Below, piece by piece: positions 43,082-50,583 of a stretch of 62,614 bases of DNA (positions within the stretch are counted from its first letter, which is position 1; each line of letters begins with the position of its first letter). The notes under the pieces were generated by a model. The model was not told the origin of the DNA. It searched no databases and was given only the letters and a program-made list of their open reading frames with translations. Source of the DNA: CAYFVR01 sp046541515 (GTDB taxonomy: Bacteria > Desulfobacterota > Desulfobacteria > Desulfobacterales > Desulfococcaceae). The position numbers and the translations under genes were made by a program. The stretch is taken from positions 1 to 62,614 of the forward strand of contig JBKHDD010000010.1 in the NCBI GenBank assembly GCA_046541515.1, written 5' to 3'.

Positions 43082-43512
43082 ACGTCGTGAAACCTTACTT
43101 TTTTTCAGGCCGTCCGCGATGATTTCGGCTCGTTCCCGGTTGAGTCGCTGGTAGCAGGAAATCACCACCATTTCGAACCCCTCCGCTGGGTAGCGGTCGC
43201 CGGTGTGGATACGCCGGTCGGCCAGAATGACCTCTTTTTGGACAACGGCGTTGACCCGCCGGAGGTTGACGAGGTCGATTCGTTTTCCCGGCCGGTCTTC
43301 CAGCTCGCGGGGAGGTCGGTCAGGGCCAGATGGCCGACTTCCCATGCCTTCAACGGCGGCGGCAGGAGCGCGGTGTCCACGTCGCCGCCGGGCCATTGGC
43401 GCTCGGTTCCGAATCCCCCGAAGAGGTGGGCCGCCCGAACGTCGGGATGGTGGCGCCGGACGGTTTCCACGATGACGGCTTCGGCGGCGGCTTCGGCATC
43501 GGCGCCGGTCAT
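43082..43512 (-). pseudogene. mntA: Frameshifted MntA-type nucleotidyltransferase antitoxin
   Basis: The first part (MTGADAEAAAEA..., HLFGGFGTERQWPGGDVDTALLP) is the minimal nucleotidyltransferase motif, with GG instead of GS and an intact D-x-D. At 43309-43312 the minus strand has four Cs where five would keep frame. The rest (RELEDRPGKRIDLVNLRR, EMVVISCYQRLNRERAEIIADG) follows in another frame. It is coupled to the upstream TPR gene by an ATGA overlap, and runs without a stop into hepT in the second frame. Confidence 0.75.
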
Positions 43513-44249
43513 GCCGTTTTCTCTTTTTTGGCGATGTTCGTCCACTTTTTTTGGGCTTTTTTGTAGAAGGCGGGGGAAAGGCGGACGTTGCGGAGGATTT
43601 CGTTGAACTGGCGGTTGGCCTCGTCGGGGTTGCCGGTGCGCTTGAGCAGAATACCGTACCGGGCCCGGGCTTCCTCGCCGGGGAATTTGTTCACGATGGC
43701 GCCGTAGGCTTCCAGGGCATCCTTCTCTCGGCCGAGTTCCTCCAGGCAGCGGGCGTGCAGCAGGTCGAATTCGTGGTCGTTGGGGGCGCCTTCCAGGTTC
43801 TGGAGTTTTTCGAGCTGCTCCATGGCTTTTTCGTGGTCGCCCTGGAAAAAGTGGGCGAGGGCAAGCCCTTTGACGAGGAACGGATCATCCATGCCGACTT
43901 CCGCCATGCACTCGTGGAAGAGGGCGATGGCCTCCTGAAACCGGCCCTGGTTGACGTATTCCTCGGCCAGGAGCTTTTTGTTTTTCACGCTGGGCGTCAG
44001 CTCGGCCTGCTGCTCCAGCTCCCGCATGCGCCCGACGGGGTTCAGGGCCTTGACGATGCCGGTTTTCATCTGGCGGGCCCTGTAGTTGCCCTGGAGATCG
44101 CCCATGTATTCGGCGAAAAAGTAGATCAGCGCGCCGATGCCGGGAAACAGGATGATGATCCAGAGCCAGAACCATGGCCGCCCGGTGCGGACGACGTGGA
44201 CGGCGAAAAAGACCTGGGCGCAGAGGACGAGGAGGCTGAGGAGATTCAT
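43509..44249 (-). CDS. Membrane-anchored tetratricopeptide-repeat protein
   Basis: A 246-aa protein. Two N-terminal hydrophobic segments (MNLLSLLVLCAQVFFAVHVV and FWLWIIILFPGIGALIYFFAEY) resemble the PLDc_N anchor. About four TPR units follow (residues 90-225; LLAEEYVNQGRFQEAIALFHE, ALAHFFQGDHEKAMEQLEKL). It is probably a scaffold facing the cytoplasm. Start set at MNLLSLL, where the first helix begins. The stop overlaps the mntA pseudogene start. Confidence 0.75.
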   Translation of the reverse strand: MNLLSLLVLCAQVFFAVHVVRTGRPWFWLWIIILFPGIGALIYFFAEYMGDLQGNYRARQMKTGIVKALNPVGRMRELEQQAELTPSVKNKKLLAEEYVNQGRFQEAIALFHECMAEVGMDDPFLVKGLALAHFFQGDHEKAMEQLEKLQNLEGAPNDHEFDLLHARCLEELGREKDALEAYGAIVNKFPGEEARARYGILLKRTGNPDEANRQFNEILRNVRLSPAFYKKAQKKWTNIAKKEKTA

Positions 44250-44377
44250 TCGATTTCGGTTCCAGTGGGTTGTCGGGACGCGGAAGTCGGTCGACGCCAT
44301 GCCGGCTTTTCCCGCAAGTGGTTAGAACTTTCGACGCGGCGGAGCCATTCCCTGAAAATGGTCGCTCGACATTACTG

Positions 44378-44562
44378 TTAAATTGGCGAGATGTCCAAGT
44401 CCTTGCAAATTTTTTGGCCAGCTCGTCGTCGATCTCTTGATGGCGGGGGACCGCCGTCCGGCGATTTGTATCCGGGTTTTCCCACCATGAATGGCGTTTG
44501 CCTTCCCTTCGAAGTTGGCAACCGCGGTTTTTCAGGTGTTTTAGGAGCTGTTGGCGCTTCAT
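44378..44562 (-). pseudogene. hicA: Frameshifted HicA-type toxin
   Basis: It begins MKRQQLLKHLKNRGCQLRRE with the active-site region GKRHSWWENPDTNR and AVPRHQEIDDELAKK, a typical small HicA. At 44410-44415 there are six As (minus strand) where seven would keep frame. With one more A the gene ends ICKDLDISPI and a TAA at 44380. As written it reads through into a meaningless tail. No hicB is recognisable next to it. Confidence 0.72.
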
Positions 44563-44677
44563 GCCGAAATCAGGGCTTCTTCAAAATCTTCCCCGGCGTT
44601 CGCTTTGGCGTCTTCGTTTTCCCGAGAGATAGCGTTTCCCGGCGCCAGTCCCGCGCCTCTCGATAACGATTTCGGTC

Positions 44678-45380
44678 CTAGGCATGGGTCGCAAGCCTGA
44701 ACGTAACCTCCGCGGCAATCTCCGCCTCTTCCCCCGCCAACGCCAACCGCCGAATCTCCAACCTCCGCTCTTCCGTCTTTCCCAGGCCATCCCACCAAAA
44801 CGCCTTCAACGCCCGGGCCCCCCGCCCGTTGCGCTTCCGTCGCCTCCGCCTCGGTCAATTCCCCTTCCAGCATTTTCCCCGCCGGCGGCGAGGCAAAGTA
44901 TTCCCCCGTCCCCCTCTCCCGCGGCGATCCGCTCCGCCAATCCCAAATTGGTCGGCCGCTCCGGGTGGCCGGGAAGGTCCGGATCATCCGTCAACGCCCG
45001 CACCGCTTCCACCGGCACGGGCAGCCGGCGCACCGCCAGCAGGGCCAATGTGCGAAGCACCGGCGCGCGAAGCGGTTCCAGCAGGGCTTCCGGCAGCACG
45101 TCCTCACGGAATTTTTCCGCCTCATTCTCCAGCCGGTCCAGAATGGATTCCGAATCGGTGTCCGAATCCCGCAGCACGGCGTCCAGCCATTTCAGCAGCC
45201 GGGGATTCCCGGTCGCCAGCTCCCTCGTCCCCAGTTCCGGCGCGACCGGTCCCTTCTCCGCGAAGCCGGGCGGGGCGTCGGTTTTTTTCCGCAAATCCGC
45301 GCCCTGGAAAGAATCCAGATTCAGCGGTTCCAGGTCGAATTTCACGCCGTACCGGCAGGCGACCATGGACAACCGATCTT
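44678..45380 (-). pseudogene. Remnant of a STAND-type NTPase
   Basis: Fragments in three frames line up as the helical/winged-helix part following a STAND NTPase domain. They are FDLEPLNLDSFQGADLRKK, then ATGNPRLLKWLDAVL, then LLAVRRLPVPVEAVRAL and NLGLAERIAAGE. A one-base shift in G runs at 44903-44914 leads to GTGEYFASPPAGKMLEGEL. A second, at 44818-44823, leads to ALKAFWWDGLGKTEERRLE and a TAG at 44680. Both shifts are single extra Gs. The ATPase head upstream is missing. Assignment by pattern only. Confidence 0.55.
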
Positions 45381-45383
45381 CGA

Positions 45384-45567
45384 CATCCGCCCCGCCGGCG
45401 ACGGAAACCACCGGCTGGTGGTCTACACCGCCTTCGATTTCGAGCGGGGCGACGAAACACCGCCGGGCCGCGTTTTCCGGCGGCTGTTTCGGCCGCTCTT
45501 CCCGGAATACGCACACGATGCGGTTTGGAACCACGCGATGCGCCAAATCAAAGGCGACGTGGAATAG
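45384..45567 (+). pseudogene. C-terminal gene fragment, unrecognised
   Basis: The plus strand reads GNHRLVVYTAFDFERGDETPPG, then RVFRRLFRPLFPEYAHDAVW and MRQIKGDVE before a stop. It has the look of real protein sequence (regular aromatic/hydrophobic spacing) but no start or upstream domain. It meets the NTPase remnant of the opposite strand head to head at about 45380, suggesting a deletion junction. Family unknown. Confidence 0.35.
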
Positions 45568-45630
45568 AACAGAGGGCTCCAGACCTTTGGAGGGTTGGAC
45601 GTTCCATTTTGCCGGCGCCGCCGGGGGAGA

Positions 45631-45703
45631 ATCCTTGCTTATCAGAAATTCTTGTGGATTTGCTTTTGGGTCAGAACGACAAGGATTCGGGATAAGCAAG
45701 GAT
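45631..45703. repeat. 13-bp perfect inverted repeat with extended imperfect stem
   Basis: ATCCTTGCTTATC (45631-45643) and GATAAGCAAGGAT (45691-45703) are exact inverses. Pairing continues imperfectly for about 13 more bases inward. The 73-bp unit lies in a gene-free stretch between degraded sequence and the Nudix gene. It could be a short MITE or a stem-loop. Confidence 0.5.
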
Positions 45704-45747
45704 CGCCCTTTTTGTTTGCCAACGCTGTCGAGGTCTTCCATTTTTTT

Positions 45748-45825
45748 CTCGTTCCCAGGCTCCGCCTGGGAAGGCTTTCCGCAAGGCTCTGCCTTGCGTG
45801 ACGCGAGGCGGAGCGTCGCAACGAG
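45748..45825. repeat. REP-like palindromic repeat, copy 1
   Basis: Bounded by CTCGTT and AACGAG. It contains palindromes CCCAGGCTCCGCCTGGG (45754-45770) and GCAAGGCTCTGCCTTGC (45781-45797), then GCGAGGCGGAGCGTCGC. It resembles the repetitive extragenic palindromes scattered in many genomes. A partial inverted copy is at 47985-48025. Confidence 0.65.
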
Positions 45826-45837
45826 ATGGCAAAAAGC

Positions 45838-46266
45838 TCAGAAACCACGCCCCCCGCTCGCCAAGTGCGCCTCCGCATCTGTCAACACCCCCCGCATTTC
45901 CTCCCGAATCAACCCCAACGCCTCCTCATACCCGCAAATCCGCCGCTTGCGCCCGCTGGACTCCAGCCACTCGTCCCAAACCCGGAACACCGGCATCAGG
46001 TAGAAATCCACCGTGCAGGAAATGCCCTGCCGCTTCACGTAGGTGTATTGGGCCACCACCTCATGCCCGGGTTCGCCTTCCACGCCGGCCTCTTCCAGCC
46101 CCTCCAGCGCCGCCGATTCCCGGGCCGTCATGTCCGGCTCCAGCATTCCCTTGGGAAAAATCCAATCCCCGGCCATGCTGGTGATCAGCACGTACCGCCG
46201 CTCCCCGTTTTCCACCAGATACGGCGCCACCCCCGATTGCTTGATGATTCGCTCGGAAGATTCCAT
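45838..46266 (-). CDS. Nudix hydrolase with atypical Nudix box
   Basis: A 142-aa Nudix-fold protein (SGVAPYLVENGERRYVLIT; WIFPKGMLEPDMTARESAALEGLEEAGVEG). In the Nudix box the paired E-E and final G-V are present. The residue before the conserved glutamate is leucine where arginine is usual. The layout resembles diphosphoinositol/diadenosine polyphosphate hydrolases. It is probably active but possibly altered. It is separated from the HD operon upstream by a terminator hairpin. Confidence 0.8.
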   Translation of the reverse strand: MESSERIIKQSGVAPYLVENGERRYVLITSMAGDWIFPKGMLEPDMTARESAALEGLEEAGVEGEPGHEVVAQYTYVKRQGISCTVDFYLMPVFRVWDEWLESSGRKRRICGYEEALGLIREEMRGVLTDAEAHLASGGRGF

Positions 46267-46301
46267 GAATCCCTTTCCAATGGGTCGGTTTGAAAACCAA
46301 A

Positions 46302-46336
46302 AGCGCCGCTCCGGAGCCTTGCTCCAAAACGGCGCT
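46302..46336 (-). terminator. Probable terminator after the 29-aa gene
   Basis: AGCGCCG (46302-46308) pairs with CGGCGCT (46330-46336), and a CTTTTT tract lies on the plus side. On the minus strand the stem is followed by TTTTGGTTTT. It closes the mobB-HD-29-aa run. Confidence 0.6.
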
Positions 46337-46441
46337 CTTTTTGGATTATTCGGAACCTTCCCGGCGTTCCGTATCCGCCGAAGGTTGCGCCTTCTTTGCC
46401 GATTTGGATTGTTTTCCCGTCACCTGACAGGAATTTCGCAG

Positions 46442-46531
46442 TCAGGTGGAAACGCCCATCTTGGGCAGAACGTAAAGCTGCAACGCCAGCCAGACGCCCA
46501 CGACGCCCAGCACCAGCAGAAATTCCTTCAT
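46442..46531 (-). CDS. 29-residue single-pass membrane protein
   Basis: The translation is one hydrophobic helix between a short charged start (MKEF) and the tail LPKMGVST. The ATG follows a strong GGAAGGAGGG site and overlaps the stop of the HD-domain gene as ATGA, so it is translationally coupled. Similar tiny proteins ending in a PKMGVST-like sequence are familiar in this phylum. I know of no function. Too short for most gene finders. Confidence 0.7.
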   Translation of the reverse strand: MKEFLLVLGVVGVWLALQLYVLPKMGVST

Positions 46532-47343
46532 GGTTTCCCTCCTTCCCGCGCCGATCCGCAACCGTTGAGCATATAATCCACATGCCGAAACGCGCTTTGG
46601 ACCGCCGCATGAACCGCCGGATCTTGCGGAAGCGTCTCCGCGATCCGTTCCAAATGGCCCCGCTCCCGGATCATCCGAAAGGCGGCCCGGAAATTCAGAT
46701 CGAAGACCCAGCTCATTTGAAGCAGTTTGATGTCCGTAATCGTTCGCAGCCGTTCATAGGGCACCAGCGCGCCCGCCTGGATCGCCGCCAGCACCTCCGG
46801 CGTGGTTTCGTCGGAATCGGCCAGCCCCAGCTCGATGGTGGCGTTGGGGGCTCGGTCCCGGGTGGCGTAGTATTCCGCGAAAACCCGCCAGATGTCCAGC
46901 TTGTCCGCGTCCCGAACCAGCCGCAAAAACCGTTCGGTTCGATCGTCCAGCCCCGGCGGAACCCCCGCCGCGTTGTGCCAGACCACCGCCCGGGCCACCA
47001 GCCGTCGTTCCGCCGGGGTCAGATTCGCCAGCGCCCGGTTTACGGAAATCACCCGAACGGACAACCGCCCGTGGTGCTCCGAAAGCCGATCCACGAAGGT
47101 GCCGTATTTCTCGTATTGGGGAAACCGGCCGATGTCGTGGAACAGCCCCACCGTTTCCGCCAGGGCCCGATCCGACTCCGAAAAGCCCAGGGCCCGGGCG
47201 ATCCGGCCGCAGTTGTCGCGCACTCGGTGGGTGTGAAACTCCTTGAGCTTGATGGCCCGATCGTATTCCGGATCGTCCTTGTAAAACCCCGCCACGTATG
47301 CGTCGAACCAGCGTCCCAGCCGGTCCAGCTCCGCCATGTCCAT
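46528..47343 (-). CDS. HD-domain phosphohydrolase
   Basis: A 271-aa protein with HTHRVRDNCGRIARALG (first His), LFHDIGRFPQYEKYG (HD pair) and a later RDADKLDIWRVFAEYY aspartate, a complete HD metal site. Likely a nucleotide or phosphate-ester hydrolase. It lies 3 nt after mobB, and its stop overlaps the start of the 29-aa gene. Confidence 0.82.
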   Translation of the reverse strand: MDMAELDRLGRWFDAYVAGFYKDDPEYDRAIKLKEFHTHRVRDNCGRIARALGFSESDRALAETVGLFHDIGRFPQYEKYGTFVDRLSEHHGRLSVRVISVNRALANLTPAERRLVARAVVWHNAAGVPPGLDDRTERFLRLVRDADKLDIWRVFAEYYATRDRAPNATIELGLADSDETTPEVLAAIQAGALVPYERLRTITDIKLLQMSWVFDLNFRAAFRMIRERGHLERIAETLPQDPAVHAAVQSAFRHVDYMLNGCGSAREGGKP

Positions 47344-47346
47344 GGC

Positions 47347-47859
47347 TCAGCAACACTCCGCCAGCCGGGCCGGTCCCAGCGTTTTCTCCACGATGAACAT
47401 CGCCAACAGATCGGCCTCGTCCAGCCCGAATTTGGGAACGGTGGCGTCCAGATCCGCGTCGGTGACCAGGGCGATGATGTCTTTGCGCACCCCGTCGTAC
47501 AGCGGCGTCTTTTCCGAGGCGCGGCGGTAGACTTCGATTTTCGGCCGGTCGCCGCTTTTGTAGCCCTCGGTCACCACCAGATCCATGTCGCCGAAGTAGG
47601 GCAAAAACGCCTCGATGGCGTCGGATTCCACGTCCCGCACCATGGCGATTTGGTTGCGGGCCGCCACGATTACGCCGTCGGCCCCAGCGGCCTTGTGGCG
47701 GGCGCTGTCCTTCCCTTCCCGGTCCATGCTGAAGCCGTGGGACGTGTGCTTGATGGTGCCGACGCGAAGGCCCCGGCGCTTGAGTTCCGGCAGCAGCTTT
47801 TCCAGCAGGGTCGTCTTGCCCGAACCGGATTTTCCGACAATGGAGATCACGGGCGGCAT
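47347..47859 (-). CDS. mobB: Molybdopterin-guanine dinucleotide biosynthesis adapter protein MobB
   Basis: A 170-aa P-loop GTPase-like protein: PPVISIVGKSGSGKTTLLEKLL, VGTIKHTSHGF, SARHKAAGADGVIVAA, LVVTEGYKSGDRPKIEVYR. It assists MobA in attaching GMP to molybdopterin, needed for formate dehydrogenases and similar enzymes. No mobA is nearby. Start set at MPPVISIVG, where the family begins. Confidence 0.92.
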   Translation of the reverse strand: MPPVISIVGKSGSGKTTLLEKLLPELKRRGLRVGTIKHTSHGFSMDREGKDSARHKAAGADGVIVAARNQIAMVRDVESDAIEAFLPYFGDMDLVVTEGYKSGDRPKIEVYRRASEKTPLYDGVRKDIIALVTDADLDATVPKFGLDEADLLAMFIVEKTLGPARLAECC

Positions 47860-47984
47860 GGCCAAGCCCCTTTCCAGCGGGCCGGAACCGGTCCCCGTCC
47901 GGGGACCCTCCGCCCGCCCGATGCGGTCAACGCCAACGCCGGGGGACATCGTCCCGCCCCGGCGCGGCGCGGTACTATTCTCAT

Positions 47985-48025
47985 CTCGTTGCGAGGCTCC
48001 GCCTCCCGTCAAACAAGGCAGATCC
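47985..48025. repeat. REP-like repeat, partial inverted copy 2
   Basis: CTCGTTGCGAGGCTCCGCCTC and the next 20 nt match the reverse complement of the right half of the repeat at 45748-45825 with about five differences. It lies upstream of mobB, in a 289-nt gap (47860-48148) otherwise without features. Confidence 0.6.
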
Positions 48026-48148
48026 TGAAAACATCGCTTCTTCTTCAAATCAGGTCTGCGCAAGGGCCGCCTTCGAAACCGCTTCTGCGGGCTTTCCCGG
48101 ATCGAGCCGGGGCTCCGGTCCCTGGCGGCGACGGCGCTTCCGGCATTT

Positions 48149-48340
48149 TCACTCCTTCGCCGCCGCCCGCCGCTCCTCCCGCCGTCGCTCCTTGTGGATC
48201 ATCCAGATCATGCAGGAGGGGCGGAATTTGCAGTACAGCTCCGGGTCCCGGCAGGCGAGGCATTCCTCGCACAGATGAACGCCGTGTTTCTGGCAGGTGT
48301 AGGGGGTTTCCCGGTCGGGATGGTTGACGCAGGTGTTCAC
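48149..48340 (-). CDS. Small cysteine-rich zinc-finger-like protein
   Basis: A 63-aa protein with eight cysteines. The B-box-like pattern is CVNHPDRETPYTCQKHGVHLCEECLACRD followed by YCKFRPSC, then a basic tail (HKERRREERRAAAKE). Likely binds one or two zinc ions. GTG start 6 nt after GGAGGAAG. The GTG overlaps the rfaE2 stop (GTGA), so the two are translated together. Function unknown. Confidence 0.7.
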   Translation of the reverse strand: MNTCVNHPDRETPYTCQKHGVHLCEECLACRDPELYCKFRPSCMIWMIHKERRREERRAAAKE

Positions 48341-48828
48341 GAACTTCCTCCATATCGTTCCTGGATTCGTTGGATCATGCCGGTGGTGGAGGCCCCTTCC
48401 ACCACCCGAATGCGGGCCACGCGGCCGCCCCAGCCATGCACCTCCGGCGCGCCGATGATGTCCTTCTCCGCCCAGTCGGCCCCCTTCGCCAGCACGTCCG
48501 GCCGCAAGGCCAAAATCAGATTCAGCGGATCGGGCTCGTCGAACAGCGTCACCCGGTCCACGCATTCCAAGGCGGAAAGCACCTCTGCCCGCTGGTCTTC
48601 CGGCACGATGGGCCGAAGCGGCCCCTTGATGGTTCGAACCGAAGCGTCGGAATTGAGCCCCACCACCAGCCGGTCCCCTTCGGCTCGGGCGGCGGCGAGA
48701 TAGCGGACATGCCCGACGTGGAGCAGGTCGAAGCAGCCGTTGGTGAAGACCACCCGAAGCCCGGATTCGCGCCAAAGGCGGGTTTGCGCCGCCACGGCGT
48801 CCCGGTCCATCCGCTTGTACGCCGTCAT
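48337..48828 (-). CDS. rfaE2: D-glycero-beta-D-manno-heptose 1-phosphate adenylyltransferase
   Basis: A 163-aa nucleotidyltransferase making ADP-heptose for LPS core. VVFTNGCFDLLHVGHVRYL holds the HxGH motif, then VVGLNSDASVRTIKGPLRP and the C-terminal EGASTTGMIQRI. It is the stand-alone form of the HldE C-terminal domain; no kinase domain is attached. It provides the donor for WaaC and WaaF in this window. ATGA overlap with the upstream CN hydrolase. Confidence 0.93.
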   Translation of the reverse strand: MTAYKRMDRDAVAAQTRLWRESGLRVVFTNGCFDLLHVGHVRYLAAARAEGDRLVVGLNSDASVRTIKGPLRPIVPEDQRAEVLSALECVDRVTLFDEPDPLNLILALRPDVLAKGADWAEKDIIGAPEVHGWGGRVARIRVVEGASTTGMIQRIQERYGGSS

Positions 48829-49772
48829 GAACGCCGCTCCAGGCGGACGGGGGAATCCATGTCCCGATTTTCGGAAACCGCCAAAACGGAAACACGGGCT
48901 CCAGGCGTTCGCCCATTTCCCGAACCCTTGGAATTTTCGCCGGGAATCCGGTACGCCGCCGGAACCCGTTCCTTCAGGCAGGGCATCCGTTCCCGAACGG
49001 CGGCCAATCGTTCCGGGTCCACCGCACCGGAAATGACCGCTGGTCCATCCTCCGCCCGATCCAGCACCGCGCCGGTGGGATCGACCAGGATGGAGCGGCC
49101 GCCAAAGGTGGTCCGGCCGTCCACCCCGCAGCGGTTGACGCCCAGCAGATAAAGCTGGTTTTCCATGGCCCGCACTTGGCAAAGCATGTCCCACCGGTCG
49201 ATGCGCACGTCGGGCCACTGGGCCGGGACCAGCACCAGCTCGGCCCCCATCAGCGCCAAGGTCCGGCACAGTTCCGGAAAGCGAAGGTCGTAGCAGACCA
49301 TCAGGCCGATCCGCCCCAGCGCCGTGTCGCAAACCACCGGCCGGTCTCCCGCGTGGAAAAAACGATCCTCCCCGGTCCTGGAAAAGAGGTGAACCTTCCG
49401 GTAGCTCCCGGCAATTTGGCCGTCGGCGTCGATCAAATAAAGAGTGTTGAAGATTCGTCCCGCCGGGTCCGCCTCGGGGCAGCTCCCGCCGATGACCATT
49501 CCATGGCGAATCGCCAGTTCGCCGACCTGCTCCAACACCCGGGGCGTTTCTTGGGCGTGATCGGCCAACCGGTCGTAGTCGAACCCGCCGGCCCACATTT
49601 CCGGCAGCAGGGCGAGGCGAATACCCTTTTCCGCCAGCTCGGCCAACGCCTCGGAGACAACGCCCAAATTTTCGGAGAGGCCGTTCCGCCGCACGTCGAA
49701 CTGCACCCCCGCGACGCCAAAGGCGGACGGGGACGGAAGGCGGGATCGGGAATGGTTCCGGGAATCAGCCAT
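48825..49772 (-). CDS. Carbon-nitrogen hydrolase (nitrilase superfamily)
   Basis: A 315-aa protein with the catalytic triad glutamate (LLPEMWAGGFD), lysine (YRKVHLFSRTGE) and cysteine (MVCYDLRFPELCR). It resembles omega-amidase-type enzymes that hydrolyse alpha-ketoglutaramate-like amides. The C-terminal ~40 residues are extra and low in structure. The start at MADSRN overlaps comF by 8 nt. Its substrate is not certain. Confidence 0.87.
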   Translation of the reverse strand: MADSRNHSRSRLPSPSAFGVAGVQFDVRRNGLSENLGVVSEALAELAEKGIRLALLPEMWAGGFDYDRLADHAQETPRVLEQVGELAIRHGMVIGGSCPEADPAGRIFNTLYLIDADGQIAGSYRKVHLFSRTGEDRFFHAGDRPVVCDTALGRIGLMVCYDLRFPELCRTLALMGAELVLVPAQWPDVRIDRWDMLCQVRAMENQLYLLGVNRCGVDGRTTFGGRSILVDPTGAVLDRAEDGPAVISGAVDPERLAAVRERMPCLKERVPAAYRIPGENSKGSGNGRTPGARVSVLAVSENRDMDSPVRLERRS

Positions 49773-50583
49773 CAATTTGATTTTCCATGGGATGGGGCGT
49801 GCGGCCCAGGGTGAGCACGTCAACATTGGCGGCGCCGGCGGATCGAAGCACCTCGGTGCAACCCCCGGCGGTCGCGCCGGTGGTCAACACGTCGTCCACC
49901 AGCACCACCCGTTGGCCCAGAACCGAAACGCCGTCGCCCAGGCGGAACGCGCCCCGCAGATTTTTTTCACGCTCCCGGGCGGAAAGTCCCGCCTGGGGAC
50001 GGGTGGCCCGCACGCGTTTCAGAAGATGTTGGACAACGCGGACGCCGCCGGGCGGGTCGTTCTCCCAGGGTCGGATCAGCAGCCACGCCTGATTAAATCC
50101 TCGCTTGCGGATTTTGGCCGGATACAGCGGCACCGGGGCGACCACGTCCACCGGATCGCTCACGGCATCGGCCGGCCATCCGGCCTCGAAAACCGACCGC
50201 AACAATCGGCTCAACGACCCGGCCAGCTCGGCGCGACCGCCGTATTTGTATCGGCCGATCAGCCGGGCGAAAGGGGTTCCGCCCTCGTATCGCCCCGCCG
50301 CCCACGCCACGCCAAAAGGACGATGTTCCGGCATGAGGCTTCCCGGAACGCCCGGGCCCGCGGGGACGAATCGGCCCCGGCAGGCCGGGCAAAGAAACGG
50401 CGAAAGAAGACGGGCGAATTCGGCGGCGAAGCCGGCGGCCGCCTCCACGTTCCCCCGGTTCTCGTACACCGCCCCGCAGACGTGGCAACGGGGCGGAAAC
50501 AGGAGGTCCCGCAGGGAGGAAAACAGCCCGCCGGGGATCAGCCTTCCATCTGTTTGACGATGGCCTCGGCGAACTCCGAACAT
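49765..50583 (-). CDS. comF: ComF-family phosphoribosyltransferase-like protein
   Basis: A 272-aa protein with an N-terminal zinc-ribbon (LLFPPRCHVCG and FLCPACRGRF), RKRGFNQAWLL and the PRPP-binding loop VVLVDDVLTTGATAGGC. ComF proteins take part in natural DNA uptake or PRPP-dependent salvage. The only good ATG lies 46 nt inside the end of icd, so a downstream non-ATG start is possible. Confidence 0.85.
   Translation of the reverse strand: MFGVRRGHRQTDGRLIPGGLFSSLRDLLFPPRCHVCGAVYENRGNVEAAAGFAAEFARLLSPFLCPACRGRFVPAGPGVPGSLMPEHRPFGVAWAAGRYEGGTPFARLIGRYKYGGRAELAGSLSRLLRSVFEAGWPADAVSDPVDVVAPVPLYPAKIRKRGFNQAWLLIRPWENDPPGGVRVVQHLLKRVRATRPQAGLSAREREKNLRGAFRLGDGVSVLGQRVVLVDDVLTTGATAGGCTEVLRSAGAANVDVLTLGRTPHPMENQIDG

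Noticed and set aside
44563..44690. HicB antitoxin upstream of the second hicA
   Set aside because: None of the three minus frames shows the HicB strand-turn motif (PxLPGCxSxG) or a DNA-binding tail.
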